A stretch of 64,000 nucleotides of DNA from Oasisia sp. SBJ-2009 (lineage: Eukaryota; Annelida; Polychaeta; Sabellida; Siboglinidae), in assembly GCA_964017155.1 (NCBI GenBank), contig OZ024856.1, positions 46,122,610 to 46,186,609 on the forward strand, written 5' to 3'. This document shows, piece after piece, positions 22,790-34,352 of this stretch (the first letter of the stretch is position 1; the number at the start of each line of letters is the position of its first letter). Below the pieces are notes generated by a model, which saw nothing but the letters and a program-made list of their open reading frames with translations, was not told the DNA's origin and did not search any database. The translations under genes and the position numbers were made by a program.

Positions 22790-23340
22790 TTCACGTATAG
22801 GGAAATACTGGGATACTTTTATAGTCATGCAAACAATGATTAATCTGCAATTTTAATTAATAAACAAACAACACACTTGTAACTGTTTCAATTTAATTGA
22901 TTACTGCTGTAAAACTAAAAAGTCATTGTAATATAATATTAAAACAATAAAGACAACTGCAATAAAATACCTAGTAACAAATAAATTCATTAATTGCACT
23001 GAATTATTTTAAATTAATAACAGTACTTCCCCCCAGCTGTTTGCAAATACATTATATAGCAGCTTAATTTCAAGTCGACGTGTCTCCTACAGTTCCCACC
23101 AACAAGTACAGCTGAAACATAACATACAAATAACTATCACTTATAATAGTGCCAGCACAGCTGAACACTCACTGTTATAACTGTTGTATTTATTTATTGT
23201 ATTGTAAAGATAATTGTGATTTAACATCAAAACTGTAAAGACGATTACAATAAAATAGCACTAATTAATAATATAAATAATATTAATTAAAATTACAATT
23301 GTACTTCCCAGTTCACACCAATATTTGTTAATATAAAACG
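22790..23340. other. A+T-rich intronic sequence with weak internal duplication
   Basis: Segments such as AACTGTAAAGACGATTACAATAAAATA and AATAAAGACAACTGCAATAAAATA recur loosely. No gene is seen. Confidence 0.5.
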
Positions 23341-23507
23341 TATATTACCACGTTATCATGTACACATAAGAAGCCCCATAATGTTTTTGCAACTGTTTTC
23401 AAGAAAAGCTCGGTTTCCTCTGCCAGTGGTGAAACTGTTTGGCCAGTGCCAATAACAATAGATGCAGTAATTTAAGCGTATCGTCATCGTCATTCACATC
23501 GTCTATG

Positions 23508-23907
23508 TCACTTCTTGACGCTGTGGCCACAGTAGTAGATTCGGCAACCGACTGCGTGTTCATTGTGGAATGTTTCTATAGACCAAGTTCTTGAGTCATT
23601 GCGACGGTGTCCACGATGACGTCGACGTGTCCTTCGATGAAAGTTGATCATCACGTTTTGATAGTTTCTTAAATGATAGACAGTGACATGTTTCGGCAAA
23701 TTCGATGTATTTCCCCCTATCTTTGGGGCGCTTCTGGCATAGATCACTCTTTGTTGAAAAACTGCCAAATTGGCGATGACCGTTGTAACATGTTGTCGGT
23801 CGTCTTGGTTGAGAGAGAGTCTTATAGGCAAACGGTGGCGCCACCAAACAGCAAAACAGCGCCAGCAAACGGAACACGGACCACCAAAGCTTACGCATCG
23901 CGCCCAA
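23508..23907 (-). other. Unrecognised reverse-strand open region
   Basis: Two overlapping reverse-strand frames (about 105 codons each) include a basic run (HRRTRRRHRGHRR) in one and a Cys/Lys-rich segment (SDLCQKRPKDRGK) in the other. The basic, low-conservation character fits a decayed transposon ORF, but I cannot assign a family. Confidence 0.25.
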
Positions 23908-24337
23908 ATAATTATTTATATTAATAATATTATTATTAAACTACTTTCATAACTACTAGTGCGTGCAATAAACACTCTATAGAAATACTATAGGATGTAT
24001 GTTTTTGTACGCGTAGCCATAGGTAAAGTAGGGAGACAGATGTCATGGTAGTGCCACCAAACGAGAGTAACGAACCTTGGTTTGAATTACCGAGGCTAAG
24101 CGAAGTCTGACCTGGGATAAGATCGCACTCAGAAAACAGTTATTATACAGACTAACTCTACAATAAAGTTTTAGAAAACAATTCACATTTGATGTTACAT
24201 TACTTTTCAAACAACCACGCCTAAGTCAAGTTATGCAGCGAAGCGCTGTAGTGGTAGCTCCCGTAAACAACGACGTCATCGACAACGATGTTGCGCCTTC
24301 GCATCGACGTCGTCGAACGGACTTGATGTCGAAGTAT

Positions 24338-24425
24338 CGAAGGTATCGAACATATCGAATGTATCGAAATATCGAAGGTATTGAAGGTATTGAAGGTATC
24401 GTCGGTATCGTAGGTATCGAACAGT
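24338..24425. repeat. 9-bp minisatellite (GGTATCGAA)n
   Basis: About ten units of GGTATCGAA and variants, followed 60 bases later by TATCACGATACTTCGATATA, a palindromic relative of the same word. Confidence 0.85.
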
Positions 24426-25491
24426 GGGCGTTCATTACAAAAAATGTCGAATTATCGCGACACCACTAAATATTGGTATCAAACTTTCGCAAGTATCACG
24501 ATACTTCGATATATCGAGTATCGAACCAACACTATTGCCAGTCAATCAAAGTTAACTGATCACGTAGAATATTTTCTAGCATGTGCATGTAATTCAGTAT
24601 GCAGGCAGTTTTCACCACGCACACAAATCTCGTGGATGTACTGTTATTCTTCAACTTTTTATAGCAGAATCCTTCAACATGAAATATAGGAAACTTATTA
24701 ATGTATGCATCTGTTATAAATTAATCTATTAATCTACGAAAAAGCATGCACTTTTGTAACGAAAATATATTTTACAACCTATATGACGTGTGTTTGCTAT
24801 TACATTTGATAAAATTATGTTTTCGCGTTTTTCATTACAATACCTATATTTTATTGAAATGTAAAAAGCTCCCAAGACAACAGAAAAAGGCGATACCACA
24901 ATAATAAATGCTACATTAAATGTACATATAACACATTTGTGCACATAATTATAAAAGTGTTGATGGTAATTGATTTAATAATAAATTATACTTTTTATTA
25001 TCAGTAAAGTAAAACCCAAGGCCAGCCGAAACATTCCAAGGTCATACAGCTTTTAAACTGTGAAACTAATATTTTTTATGAAGGCGTAATTTAAGCGCAA
25101 ACAGTTTTGAATTTGTGGATTTTGAATCGTAGGAAACGGCGTGACCTACAAAAACAAAAGGCTACATTCAACTACTACGTCTACGTCTACGATCGCAGTA
25201 CTACATACGAACTGTGCAGTGAACATAATAATATGGAATATTGGACAGTTTCGATATACATTCGCATTCCAAGACCTAATGCAACAGCTGTAAATCAATG
25301 TTAAAATATAATTTATATTTTACAATTACTTAAATATTTAAACTTCAGTCCGATATTTCGTGTAAAAGTATTATAATTTGCACAGCGCGCCGGCCTAAGG
25401 CTAAGGCTAAGGTCTTATCTTATGCAGCGTGGAGTATTATAATTATAGAACTTGGAGTAGGACACAAATAATACGAACGTTGTTCACTTAC

Positions 25492-25540
25492 CGATCAAAC
25501 CAAAGCAGGAAACAACTGCAAAGGTTAACAAAATACGCAT
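25492..25540 (-). CDS. Ig-domain protein, exon 1 (signal peptide)
   Basis: On the reverse strand an ATG at 25540 opens MRILLTFAVVSCFGLI and stops at a strong G/GTAAGTGAAC donor in phase 1. The 16 residues are a textbook signal peptide: one positive charge, then a hydrophobic core. Joined in phase to exon 2 at 20777 it continues V-R-G-E-L-S-Q directly into the Ig fold, which places cleavage near this junction. The intron would be about 4.7 kb and contains several repeats. The promoter was not identified. Exon pairing is inferred from phase and order, not from transcript data. Confidence 0.7.
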
Positions 25541-26024
25541 GATAACGTGTAGAACTCAATATGCTGTACAATAACAAGAAATTCATAAAATTACAATGAA
25601 AAAATCAGCAGCAGTTTCGCAACAATGCTTAGCCTATTAGTTCGTCAGACTTCTGTACGGCACGCCCAGCCTTTTAACAGTATTCAACCGCACATATCCG
25701 TCCGCCAACTAACATGTTTGGCTGTAATAATACAAAATATACATATTGCATCTAGTGTACATATGTTATGATGTATCAAAACTTGGTAACTTAAAGCTTG
25801 CATGGGAAGTTGTTGGTTAAAAAAAAATCGCCTGTCTGGTGGTCTATTTGCTCGCGCGCCTTAGTTGATTCACTGACGCCATGTTTCGAACTAAAGGGCG
25901 TCTTCAAGAAAAATGGACGTCCTTGCCACCTTGGACGGTGGTCGCCTGCGTAAACGTTGGAACCAATCAAAATAAGTTTTAGAAATAATTCAGTGCGCTA
26001 CGCAGGCCCGCATTTCCGTTTATA

Positions 26025-26151
26025 TGCTGCGATTTAATATTGAGCTTACCACACTGTCACAGACATAATTATGGCGATTTACGTAGCGCAGATAGTATAC
26101 ACGATTTTAGGCCGTGCCTGTGTCTTTTACGAAATTTGCATTGTACAATTG
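26025..26151 (+). repeat. Dispersed repeat R1, copy 3 (interrupted by mariner)
   Basis: Matches the middle of copies 1 and 2 (GATTTAATATTGAGCTTACC, then GATTTTAGGCCGTG and CTTTTACG). It breaks off exactly where the mariner element begins, so R1 predates that insertion. The right-hand continuation is not found beyond the mariner remnant. Confidence 0.75.
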
Positions 26152-26317
26152 TACAGGGTGTCCCAAAGCAAATGTAACCCATGAAAATGCTTGTCATTTT
26201 GTCAATTTTAATGCTATTGTTTTTATTTTTTAGATATAGACAGCTGAGAAGTTAAGAAGAAAGAAACAACAATCGAAATGACATTTACTCAACTTCTCAA
26301 GCACAAACAAATTCTGC

Positions 26318-27197
26318 GTGAAGAAATGTTTCGAGAAAACGTCATATAAATACTCTATTACAAAATTCAGAGAAACGTATGACCACAACAACTTTCCCTC
26401 TAAAACTGACATTTATAGGTGGAAGAAGAAATTTGAGACTATGGGAACAATAATCAACACGAGGATGAAGTCTACACAGAGCAAAACTGGTAGAAATTTG
26501 TCAGAAAGGTCACCAGATAACGTGAGCGCCGTCAGGGATTCTGTAAGCAGAAGTCCGAAGAAATCCATCCGTAGAAGAATTCAGGATCTGGGTCTATCCA
26601 GGATGGCTGTACAGCGTATCTTGACCAAAGATCTCCATCTCTACTCGTACAGAATACAAATAAAACATAAACTGACCCCTGCTGATAAGGTGAAGAGGGT
26701 TATCATGTGTAACTGGTTTGCAGACAAGATCGAAGAAGAACCTGAGTTTCTTCTCGATAATGTGTGGTTCAGTGACGAAGCACATTTCCTTCTGTCAGGC
26801 CATGTTAATACTAAGAACAGTGTGTTTTGGGGCACAGAATCACCAGCTGAAGTCCTACAGAGGCCACTGCACTCATTGAAATGCACAGCATGGGTGGCCA
26901 TATCAAAACATGGTATCATAGGGCCATTCTGGTTCGAGAACGCAAACCAGGAGCCGGTGACCGTCAGGAAGGAGCGCTACATTGAAGTCTTGAACAAGCT
27001 CTGCCTCTGGGGAGCTCTAGGGCTGCTGAGTCGAGGTAGAGGAAGGTACAGGATGCAGAAAGACACTCAGTGGTTTCAGTAGGATGGGGTACCTCCCCAC
27101 ACAGCTAATATTACTCTTGACTGGCTGGATCACAAGTTTCCGAACCGGCTCATCAGCCGAAAACGGAATCCGGAGTGGTCTCCCCATTTCCCGGATC
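26318..27197 (+). pseudogene. mariner transposase, N-terminal and central part
   Basis: This frame codes for the DNA-binding region (KTDIYRWKKKFETMGTI, then a helix-turn-helix-like SIRRRIQDLGLSRMAVQRIL) and the first two catalytic aspartates. These are WFSDEAHF and, after a nonsense codon, DGVPPHTAN. The expected residue before that second motif is glutamine and the codon is TAG at 27080-27082, consistent with a single C to T change. The true start is probably the ATG at 26278, with a frameshift before 26318. The third acid, in FPDL, lies 36 residues after the second. The enzyme is dead three times over: frameshift, nonsense codon and large insertion. Confidence 0.92.
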
Positions 27198-27201
27198 TTA
27201 A

Positions 27202-28527
27202 AGTTGCATTCTGACTTCCGCCATGTTTAAAATACAATTTCCCAGTAAACCAGCATTCCCCATACACTATATATTGTTTTCCTCAACTACCTATCAACTT
27301 ATTTTTACATAATATGCCATTTTAAGATAAAAAGCAGCAAAAGACGAAACAAAATTCCGGTGAGCCTCACCAGTTAGAATTATCTGATTGGCTTAGACCT
27401 CGATGAAGGGAATTCCAGTGAAAAGCGCTGTCAGGAAACCACACTAGGGCCACACTAAAAGGCGGATCACAATTGGCAGACCGCACGGAAACGACATACC
27501 ACATTCACAAAGATGCCACCGCTCGATACGCTCCATATTTACGGCATGTCCAGTTGCCCACATACAAACTATCGCTGGCTACGCGCCTGTACGGTCAATT
27601 GCTAATTGAGGATGATTTAAATAACTATGGTATTGTTGCCTAGTGGCGCCTCTAGCGACTAACGTGGATATGTGGAACCGCCTTTTAGTTAGTCTCGCTT
27701 AACCGACTGTCGGTCGGCTGCGGAACTACGCCGAGAAGACAGTTTGGTTACATTAACGGCTTTTGTTTGGGTAGCAGCCGTGATCTATAAAATGCTGCCA
27801 CCTCACGGACACTGCCGTAATATATATTTTTATAAACAACTGCAAATTTGTATTTATATTTATTTTGTGTTAATATAAGTTTAATTTTGAATAGTTTTTA
27901 TAATACAGCATTATTTGATCAAAAGGTTTCCTTATTTAATGTGTATGCTATCCGTGTCGGGCTAGACAATGCTGCCACCTCACGGATACTGGTTAATCCT
28001 GCCGTAATTCTTATTTTATAAACAACGGTAAATTTGAATTTTTGCTTACTTTTGTGTTAATATAAGTTCAATGGTGAATACTTTTCATATGATATTATTA
28101 TCTTGTAAAACTATATCGTTATTTAAATTTTTATTTCATAGTTGGCCTGAGAGCCAATCAGCGTCTCTACCCTAATCTGGGGTAAGGCTGCCCGGATGTA
28201 GAAACTTAAGCCCATATACTGTCCCAGGCGGAGTTGAGGGGGCTTAAAAGTGCTGCCACCTCACGGAGTCTGGGTAACCGAGGCTACCTTTTAGTTTGCC
28301 CCATCGTTTACTTACGTTGACCGGAGAGTTCCGATGGTAAAAATAGATCGACTTTTGGGAAACTCCAGAGCCGTTGTTTGTTGCAAACTTATATTTGATC
28401 AAATAACGCATGAAACCACAAAGTGAGACATGTGGTAGGAAGTATACTAATAAGCAAATATCGGTCATGGTGTACATTGACTTTTCTAAAATGCGTTAAA
28501 AAGGGGAAATTATGTCAGAATGCAACT
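27202..28527. mobile_element. Non-autonomous TTAA-target element (piggyBac-type)
   Basis: A 1326-bp insertion with perfect 14-bp terminal inverted repeats AGTTGCATTCTGAC, flanked on both sides by TTAA (27198-27201 and 28528-28531). Removing it with one TTAA exactly restores the mariner frame across the third catalytic aspartate (FPDL to NPSPDFYLWG), which proves the insertion and its borders. TTAA duplication is the signature of piggyBac-type transposition, although the termini do not begin with the usual CCC. No transposase is encoded. Bases 27690-28286 are a further nested MITE. Confidence 0.93.
27690..28286 (+). mobile_element. MITE, copy 2, nested in the TTAA element
   Basis: About 597 bp, the reverse complement of 338-932 with high identity. 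The ends are TAGTCTCGCTTAACC and, read inward from the right, TAGCCTCGGTTACCC. The flanks carry the direct repeat CCTTTTAGT at 27681-27689 and 28287-28295 (extendable to 10 bp with the next T). It is the innermost layer of a three-level nest. Confidence 0.92.
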
Positions 28528-28531
28528 TTAA

Positions 28532-28697
28532 CCCCTCCCCAGATTTCTACCTGTGGGGGTTCCTGAAGGATAATGTGTACAGGAACAATCCTCAGACCAT
28601 CTCTGAGCTCAAGAAAGCAATAACGCAGAAGATCAACGCTATACCAAAGGAGGAGTGCATCACAGTTATCAATAACTTTGATGCACTACCAAAACTA
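28532..28697 (+). pseudogene. mariner transposase, C-terminal part
   Basis: Continues the transposase after the insertion: NPSPDFYLWGFLKDNVYRNN, then TISELKKAITQKINAIPKEE and a helix with ITVINNF, the normal C-terminal layout of mariner transposases. It runs into a TA microsatellite that replaces the last codons and the 3' terminus. Confidence 0.92.
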
Positions 28698-28744
28698 TAT
28701 GACGTATATATATATATATATATATGAGGGGACAACAATCTAGG

Positions 28745-29690
28745 CACGTAAGTATTATCATGTTTATTTCCATGTGGTATGAACTTCATTAATGAAGCAT
28801 TACAATAGTTAAGCATTATTTTTAATTTATATCTTAACAAACATCACATGATATATTCGTTATGTTCAAGTAGCATGAATACACTTAATTTTGTGTCTAG
28901 AGTTCCAATTCAAGTCACCAATAATTATTAAAACAATTCCATAGTCGTGCTGACATACTTAATATGTAAATATGACAACATTCTACTGGTTAATTCATTT
29001 CAATTATGACAAGACAATCAGTCTCGCAGTATTGTCATGGCAGACTCCAGCTACGGGTATTTTGCGTCAATGAAAAGACAAACTAGCAAGTATTAATGTA
29101 TTTCTTTGAACAAAATATATTTGTTGGAGACATTCCCACCCATGTTTCCCTTTATATATTTCCCCGCGAAGAAACGTCTGTCTGCGTGACCAATTACGCA
29201 CAGCGACTGCACGAGCATCTTTTTATTTACGTTGCTGCGCGTGCGCATTTATTAACAGTATTCGCCGAAAGAGGTCCGTATGTCGTAGGGGGATATGTTA
29301 TGTAACGATTGGTGGGTATTGTTTGTTTACTTTAGAAACAGGGTTTTGTTGTTAGAACCAGTAGTCCGATCGGGGCGAAACCAACGCTGATGTGGAGACT
29401 ATCTCTCCGCTGTGAACATATGACAAAATCAGTCCGGTACAGTTAATAGTATTCTACCAATATAATTGTTACTTTGTTAAATTTTCAGATGTTTTGACTT
29501 TCAACACAATGCAAGGAATATATTCCACTCCAAGCATTTTAACGTTTAATTTTCTAATTGTTACCATGTACCGTTTGTGTTATATTATATGTTACTTTGA
29601 GCATAACGCTCTCAACGCTGTTGTCCGATCGACTTGATGGCTCCACTGCTGGAAATGTCCCATTTGTCTTGGTTCGGCAGGCCGTCTTAG
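28745..29690. other. Unassigned non-coding sequence
   Basis: No recognisable gene or repeat beyond A+T-rich DNA. Confidence 0.5.
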
Positions 29691-29692
29691 CG

Positions 29693-30155
29693 CTTACATT
29701 TTTTCGGCGTTATAAACGTTCCGATTGACGTTTCTATGCATGGCGCGTAAAAATTAAAATCATCAATGTGCAGCGAAATGACAAAGCATTTGTGGCATAA
29801 ATACCACGGGTTGTTCGTTAGGGTGTATATAACCTCTCAGCGAAGTAATTTGTCGTAAATTAACACGAGGCAAACAAGTTTTGAGGCATATTTTGATAGC
29901 AAGCATATATCACGTGACTGTAGTGCGCCATAATCCGTGACAGTGATTTATTAAAAAAAACACGTAATAATTTATTGCATTGAACGCCATTTTAAGAAAC
30001 TCTTCACAGTAATAATCACAGGAGAGTTAACGAACAGCCCGTGACATTTATACCGAAAATCCTTTGCCGTTTCGCTGGACATTGATGATTTTACAATTAT
30101 TGCGCATGCATAGAAACATCAATCGGAACGTTTTTAACGAGCGGGAAAATGTAAG
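29693..30155. mobile_element. 460-bp element with ~115-bp imperfect inverted repeats
   Basis: The left arm (29693-29810) and right arm (30045-30155) are reverse complements with gaps. Shared words include GTAAGCGC, AACGTT, CCGATTGA, TTTCTATGCATG and TCATCAATGT. The ends read CTTAGCGCTTACATTTT and AAAATGTAAGCGCGAC. No target duplication is certain. A split relative lies at 6664-7508 in the chitin deacetylase gene. Confidence 0.75.
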
Positions 30156-30156
30156 C

Positions 30157-31270
30157 GCGACAGCGGTCCAGAACGTCGAGCGGTCCAGAACGTTGTTCTA
30201 GATGTCAAAGGTTAGCGGTTCATGTCAAAGGTTAGCGTGACGTTCCGGCCCGCAGCTAGCCATCCAGGATGTCGTTCCACCTCGTTTTGAGTGTTGTTTA
30301 TGAACTTCTTACATGCATGACAAAGGTTAACTTCTACTGTGACCAGCGTAAACATGGTGACTGCCGAATTAACCTATGAGTGAACCATGCATATTATAAT
30401 TTATGTTAATCATTTATTGATGCGCTTTTTGTCTTGCAATTATTATTAATAAATACAACAAAACCTCACAATCAGCGTTACTTGTGATTATTTATAAACA
30501 CTCAGTGTTTTCTTAATGTCCTTGTCTCAGCTCCTGCGAGATACTAGTTTCAAAACAGCAGCAGATATCAGGATATGTATGGAGGACCGTAATGTTTGGT
30601 GTGTCATCGTTGAGGAGACTCGAGCAGATGATGATGTCTCAGACCGTTGTGCATGTTATGACTTCGTTACAGCCATGGTTTTCAGTGCAGTCTATAGTAC
30701 ATGCAGCATTAAATACAAATCCCCGCGTCTTCGTGACATATAGATAGATCTGGCAATTTAGGATGTATCTAACTGTCTGCTAGCTGAATATACTGGATGT
30801 AACGTGCCCAAATTGGCATAATTTGTAGGCAGGTCATATTTTGAATACAAATTAAAATGAAGCTGTATTTGTAGGTACATACGGTTTAAATTGTGCATGT
30901 GATGTAGAGAGGCCACAGGGGTAGTGTGTAATATAAATTGGTCAGGGAGTGGGTGTGGATTACACTTTTATAATAGCATATATTTTCGTCTATTTTGTAT
31001 GTATGGAACACACTGTTATAGTGGTTCTATTGGAATATTTTGTAGCATTATATATTTATTATTCGAAAAGGCTCTTTCGTCCACCAGTTTGGCAAAAATG
31101 GGCTTAACATTGCAGTATATAAATCCCACTGAGGTGCTTCAAGATCAGTACAAAGGGTGGCAATCTAGATGTTACCATATCCAAACAGTTGTTTTTACTA
31201 ACACAACTGAGCAATGATTTAATAATATATTTTGGGAAATGAGTCATGCATTCAAGACTTACATAATTTT
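30157..31270 (+). mobile_element. Rearranged partial copy of the Ulp1-bearing inverted-repeat element
   Basis: Three blocks match the 43.3-45.9 kb element. First, 30157-30240 matches its terminal repeat (CGGTCCAGAACGT, TGTCAAAGGTTAGCGG). Second, 30270-30302 and 30395-30800 match 45000-45030 and 45325-45610 in the same orientation. Third, 30990-31260 matches 44755-45000 in reverse. No protease sequence is present. An open frame at 30516-30740 has no recognised domain and is partly deleted in the other copy. Confidence 0.7.
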
Positions 31271-31820
31271 ATTATTATGTCAGCTGGTATACGTATATGT
31301 CACATAACAATTTAATAGTAGTGATAAATAAAATGCAAGCAGTATCATTCACAACAAAAGAAGCTCTTTGTATAATACCTTTGCATTTAATAACCATATG
31401 ATTACTTTCACTGATTTATGAAGTCATACAGCAACGCCTGACGAAAACAAACAACGTCAGCCTATTGTATTTGAGTTTGAGTATGATTACTTTAGAATGT
31501 AATCATGATTACTTTCATTACTCCATCGAATTCCCTGGTATCATTCTGCCTCGTGCATCCCTGTTCGCTGTTAAAGTTGTTGCAGAGTTTCCTCTTCCCT
31601 ACACTAACTCCGGGTCTTCCCTGTATGTCAGTGGCTGGGGGATGGCTGTATCTACCCATTAAGGGACCTTGAAACACAGGTTTCCCCAACCGGTGTAGCA
31701 TTTGTATTAGCCAGCATGGGGCAGAAACCACTGAGGTGGGCCACACTATCGCACAACGAACACACTTTAGCAGTCTGTCCCACGAATAACGTGCAAAATA
31801 GCACTTTGTCTCGGACCCCC
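31271..31820. other. Unassigned sequence
   Basis: Short frames only and nothing recognisable. Confidence 0.5.
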
Positions 31821-31823
31821 AGT

Positions 31824-32784
31824 CTAACTTAATATTGTGCTGCAGGATAAGGGCCGTGGATCCTCTCCCAGGTCGAAGCGTGGGATCAACAGTGAAGCCA
31901 AGTTAACGTCTTTATCGTCAAGGGTGGCTGCCTTCAGTGTAGCGGTGACCGTCTTGACTTCGGGCAGGCCCTCGGAAGCGACACCTTCGTCGAACAGCGC
32001 CGCCATCGATAGGCCTCGGCCGTAGCGACGCGCAACGAACCCCCGGTTGAACGTTCGAGTTTTTCCATCGGTGACGTCAGGTTGTATACGGACGGTCGCG
32101 CATGCGCAGGGAAGGTTGTCGACATCGGTGGAGGCGGAAACGTCGTAGAAAGGCCAGTTGTCTGCGGAGTGGGCGGAAAACCCGTCATCGTCGGAAGGCC
32201 AGTTGTCTGCGGAGTGACTGACGAGCCCACGGGCGTTGACGTTCCATCTGCGATGCGCCGATGCTGGATTACTTGACCAAGTTGTTCGGTCATCTCCATC
32301 ATCGAGCCCTGGAGGTTGCGAACAACATCAGGCAGCGGCTCCCTATCGCTGGTCACGTGGCTGTCGCGATCCCGTATCAGCATCTCGTCATCGGTCGATA
32401 CGTGCACGCAGGCCCTGGAGGTCGAGATTTAGGCGGCGGATGTCGTCACGGCTGGTGTCGGCTGGCCACGCTGGCTCGCGCGGGAAGCCAAGCTGTTTAG
32501 TTCGGCGGCGATTCCCCGTCGTGCCGTCGGCGAGTTGACAGGGGCGAAGCGTTAGTATCGACGCTAAATCCGGTAGCTAGTGTCGCCTGTAGCAGTTGTC
32601 CATATATATATATAAGTAGGACCTGGGCTTTCTTCATTGCCGGAGGTAACTTGATGCCGCGATCTGCGATGCTGCTAACTAACTTGGCCACGGGCATATT
32701 GGCGGGTCGCCCCGTGTCCCACCGGCTTGGGTAACCGACCAATGTAAAGATATCGCCATACTGAGATTCTTTAATGTTGGTCAT
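31824..32784 (-). pseudogene. Retroelement gag-like ORF, frameshifted
   Basis: Three reverse-strand frames form one decayed gene. The N-terminal frame (32784 downward) ends near 32499 and contains VSSIADRGIKLPPAMKKAQV, a helix pair resembling a SAP-like motif. The middle frame (32407-31934) has a helical segment DVVRNLQGSMMEMTEQLGQV followed by a Pro/Thr-rich linker. The C-terminal frame (32006-31824) has GKDVNLASLLIP-like sequence (KDVNLASLLIPRFDLGED). I recall the last motif from gag-like proteins of repetitive retroelements in invertebrates. A DIRS-type assignment is possible but not proven. No reverse transcriptase follows downstream. Confidence 0.55.
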
Positions 32785-33480
32785 GCCTACTCCGTGGCGG
32801 TGGTTATATATTAAGGATGGCTTTCCAGTTATACCGTTTTAATCAGGTCGTCCGGTACACTAATGCCGTCTTTAAACATGTCTGTGTGGCGCAATTTATA
32901 AAATTGAAATTGTTTCTGGATGGCTTCCAAAAACAGAACGACGTCGCATTCGAGGGCAATCTTACAATTGATGCATTGCCGTCAGATTGTACTCGTGTTC
33001 TTCATTTCTAGAGTATCTTGTACTTCGTGACATTTCGCATGGCCGTGTAGTCGGTTTGGTGAGGAATCCTGTAAACAAACATTCAATTGCCAGTGTTACA
33101 ATCACGACATGGATGGAATAGGCTGAGTATAGTCTTTACATGTTACTCATATCTCAGATATTACGTCTATAATATGAAATTGACTTCTCTGAATACAACT
33201 TTCTCTTTTTCATTATGCGCGCGCGCAATAGATTATTTAAATAAATATAATTCGTATCAATACATTAAGTTACAATGCTATACAATACATGGATTCGTAC
33301 GGGAGATAGACTTATTACCAATTACAATGACTTATTACTAAATACCGTGTCTGTCACCCGCATTGGCCAACATCGCCCTCTATTGATATGATGCAAAACA
33401 ACTTTTGCACTTAATCTGTTTCGCATAACGCAACAAAATGACAATGTGTATCGGGCAACCTTAAGGGCTGATTTTCAAAT
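32785..33480. other. Unassigned sequence
   Basis: No supportable feature. Confidence 0.5.
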
Positions 33481-33488
33481 GCCAATGA

Positions 33489-34110
33489 TTGCATAATGTG
33501 TCTGATAGATTGTTACTTAGTCGGGGAGCTGACATTTGCAATTTAGAGCCCCACGTTGGTATATTATATAAAATGTGTAAAGAGTCTACTCCTGACACCG
33601 CTACCATTAATGTTTTTAATGGTTTTAAACTGTCCGATTTACACGGCGTTGAAAACATATTTCACATACATATTTATATTTACGAACTCCTCAATGATCC
33701 AGATAATACTTTGTCATGTCATTTAATTTGTCGGTATGTTTGTAAATATCGCGACACTTTAAATTTGAATTTATTTAAACGCATTTTTCATTTATAAACA
33801 ATCTTAACGTGTACAGTCGTTCCTTTAAATCTAAGACATGTGATAAGCTTGTAAAACGTATTTATTCAGCTGGAGTCTTTCATGTGCAGCAAATTGTCTT
33901 TCAAAAATTGGAAGAATTCAGAACTCATGTCCCGTCGGAATCATGTTATGGGTTTCGGGCAACTTTTGACTTTGAATGTTATTTCTATAATGCCGACTTA
34001 CTGGCGAATAGTGCAAAGGTCGAGTGGTTGGCTCGTCACGAAATTCTTAGTGTCAGCATATGTTCAAACGTCCCTTGGTTTTCGGAACCATGCTGTTTAT
34101 AAATGAGGGT
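33489..34110 (+). pseudogene. Family-B DNA polymerase-like mobile ORF, N-terminal fragment
   Basis: Two frames, 33489-33797 and 33809-34102, form one product with a frameshift between them. The second carries FQKLEEFRTHVPSE, then FRATFDFECYF, then WLARHEILSVSICSNVPWFS and a cysteine tail. I recognise this order from large repetitive invertebrate ORFs related to virus/mitochondria-type family-B DNA polymerases. There, DFE would correspond to the Exo I D-x-E of the 3'-5' exonuclease domain. No polymerase motif follows, so the copy is truncated. The family assignment rests on pattern memory and needs a profile search. Confidence 0.5.
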
Positions 34111-34352
34111 GACCCGAGCCAACTACTCGACCCATATATAACATAATATAATCATGTAGTATAAAAACATTACTTTTTATAAAAGCATGCAAATAAGAAC
34201 ACTTCCTGACACACCGCTTTTGAAATTTTGCCTTTGGGTGTTTCCGTGAGTGTGACGTAATATGTACCATAGACGCTAACAGCAAGTTGGGGGGTTAGAA
34301 TGCTATTCTTTTTGTACAGTGTCTTGCGGTGTTCTTCTTCATCCAAAAAAAG

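Larger units (their letters stand above)
26154..28697 (+). mobile_element. mariner-type DNA transposon, interrupted
   Basis: The left terminus CAGGGTGTCCCAAAGCAA is preceded by TA, the target of the Tc1/mariner superfamily. The transposase region follows in two blocks, 26281-27197 and 28532-28690, separated by a 1.33-kb TTAA-flanked insertion. The right terminal repeat is not found: homology stops at the TA tract at 28703, so the 3' end has been lost. Confidence 0.9.
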
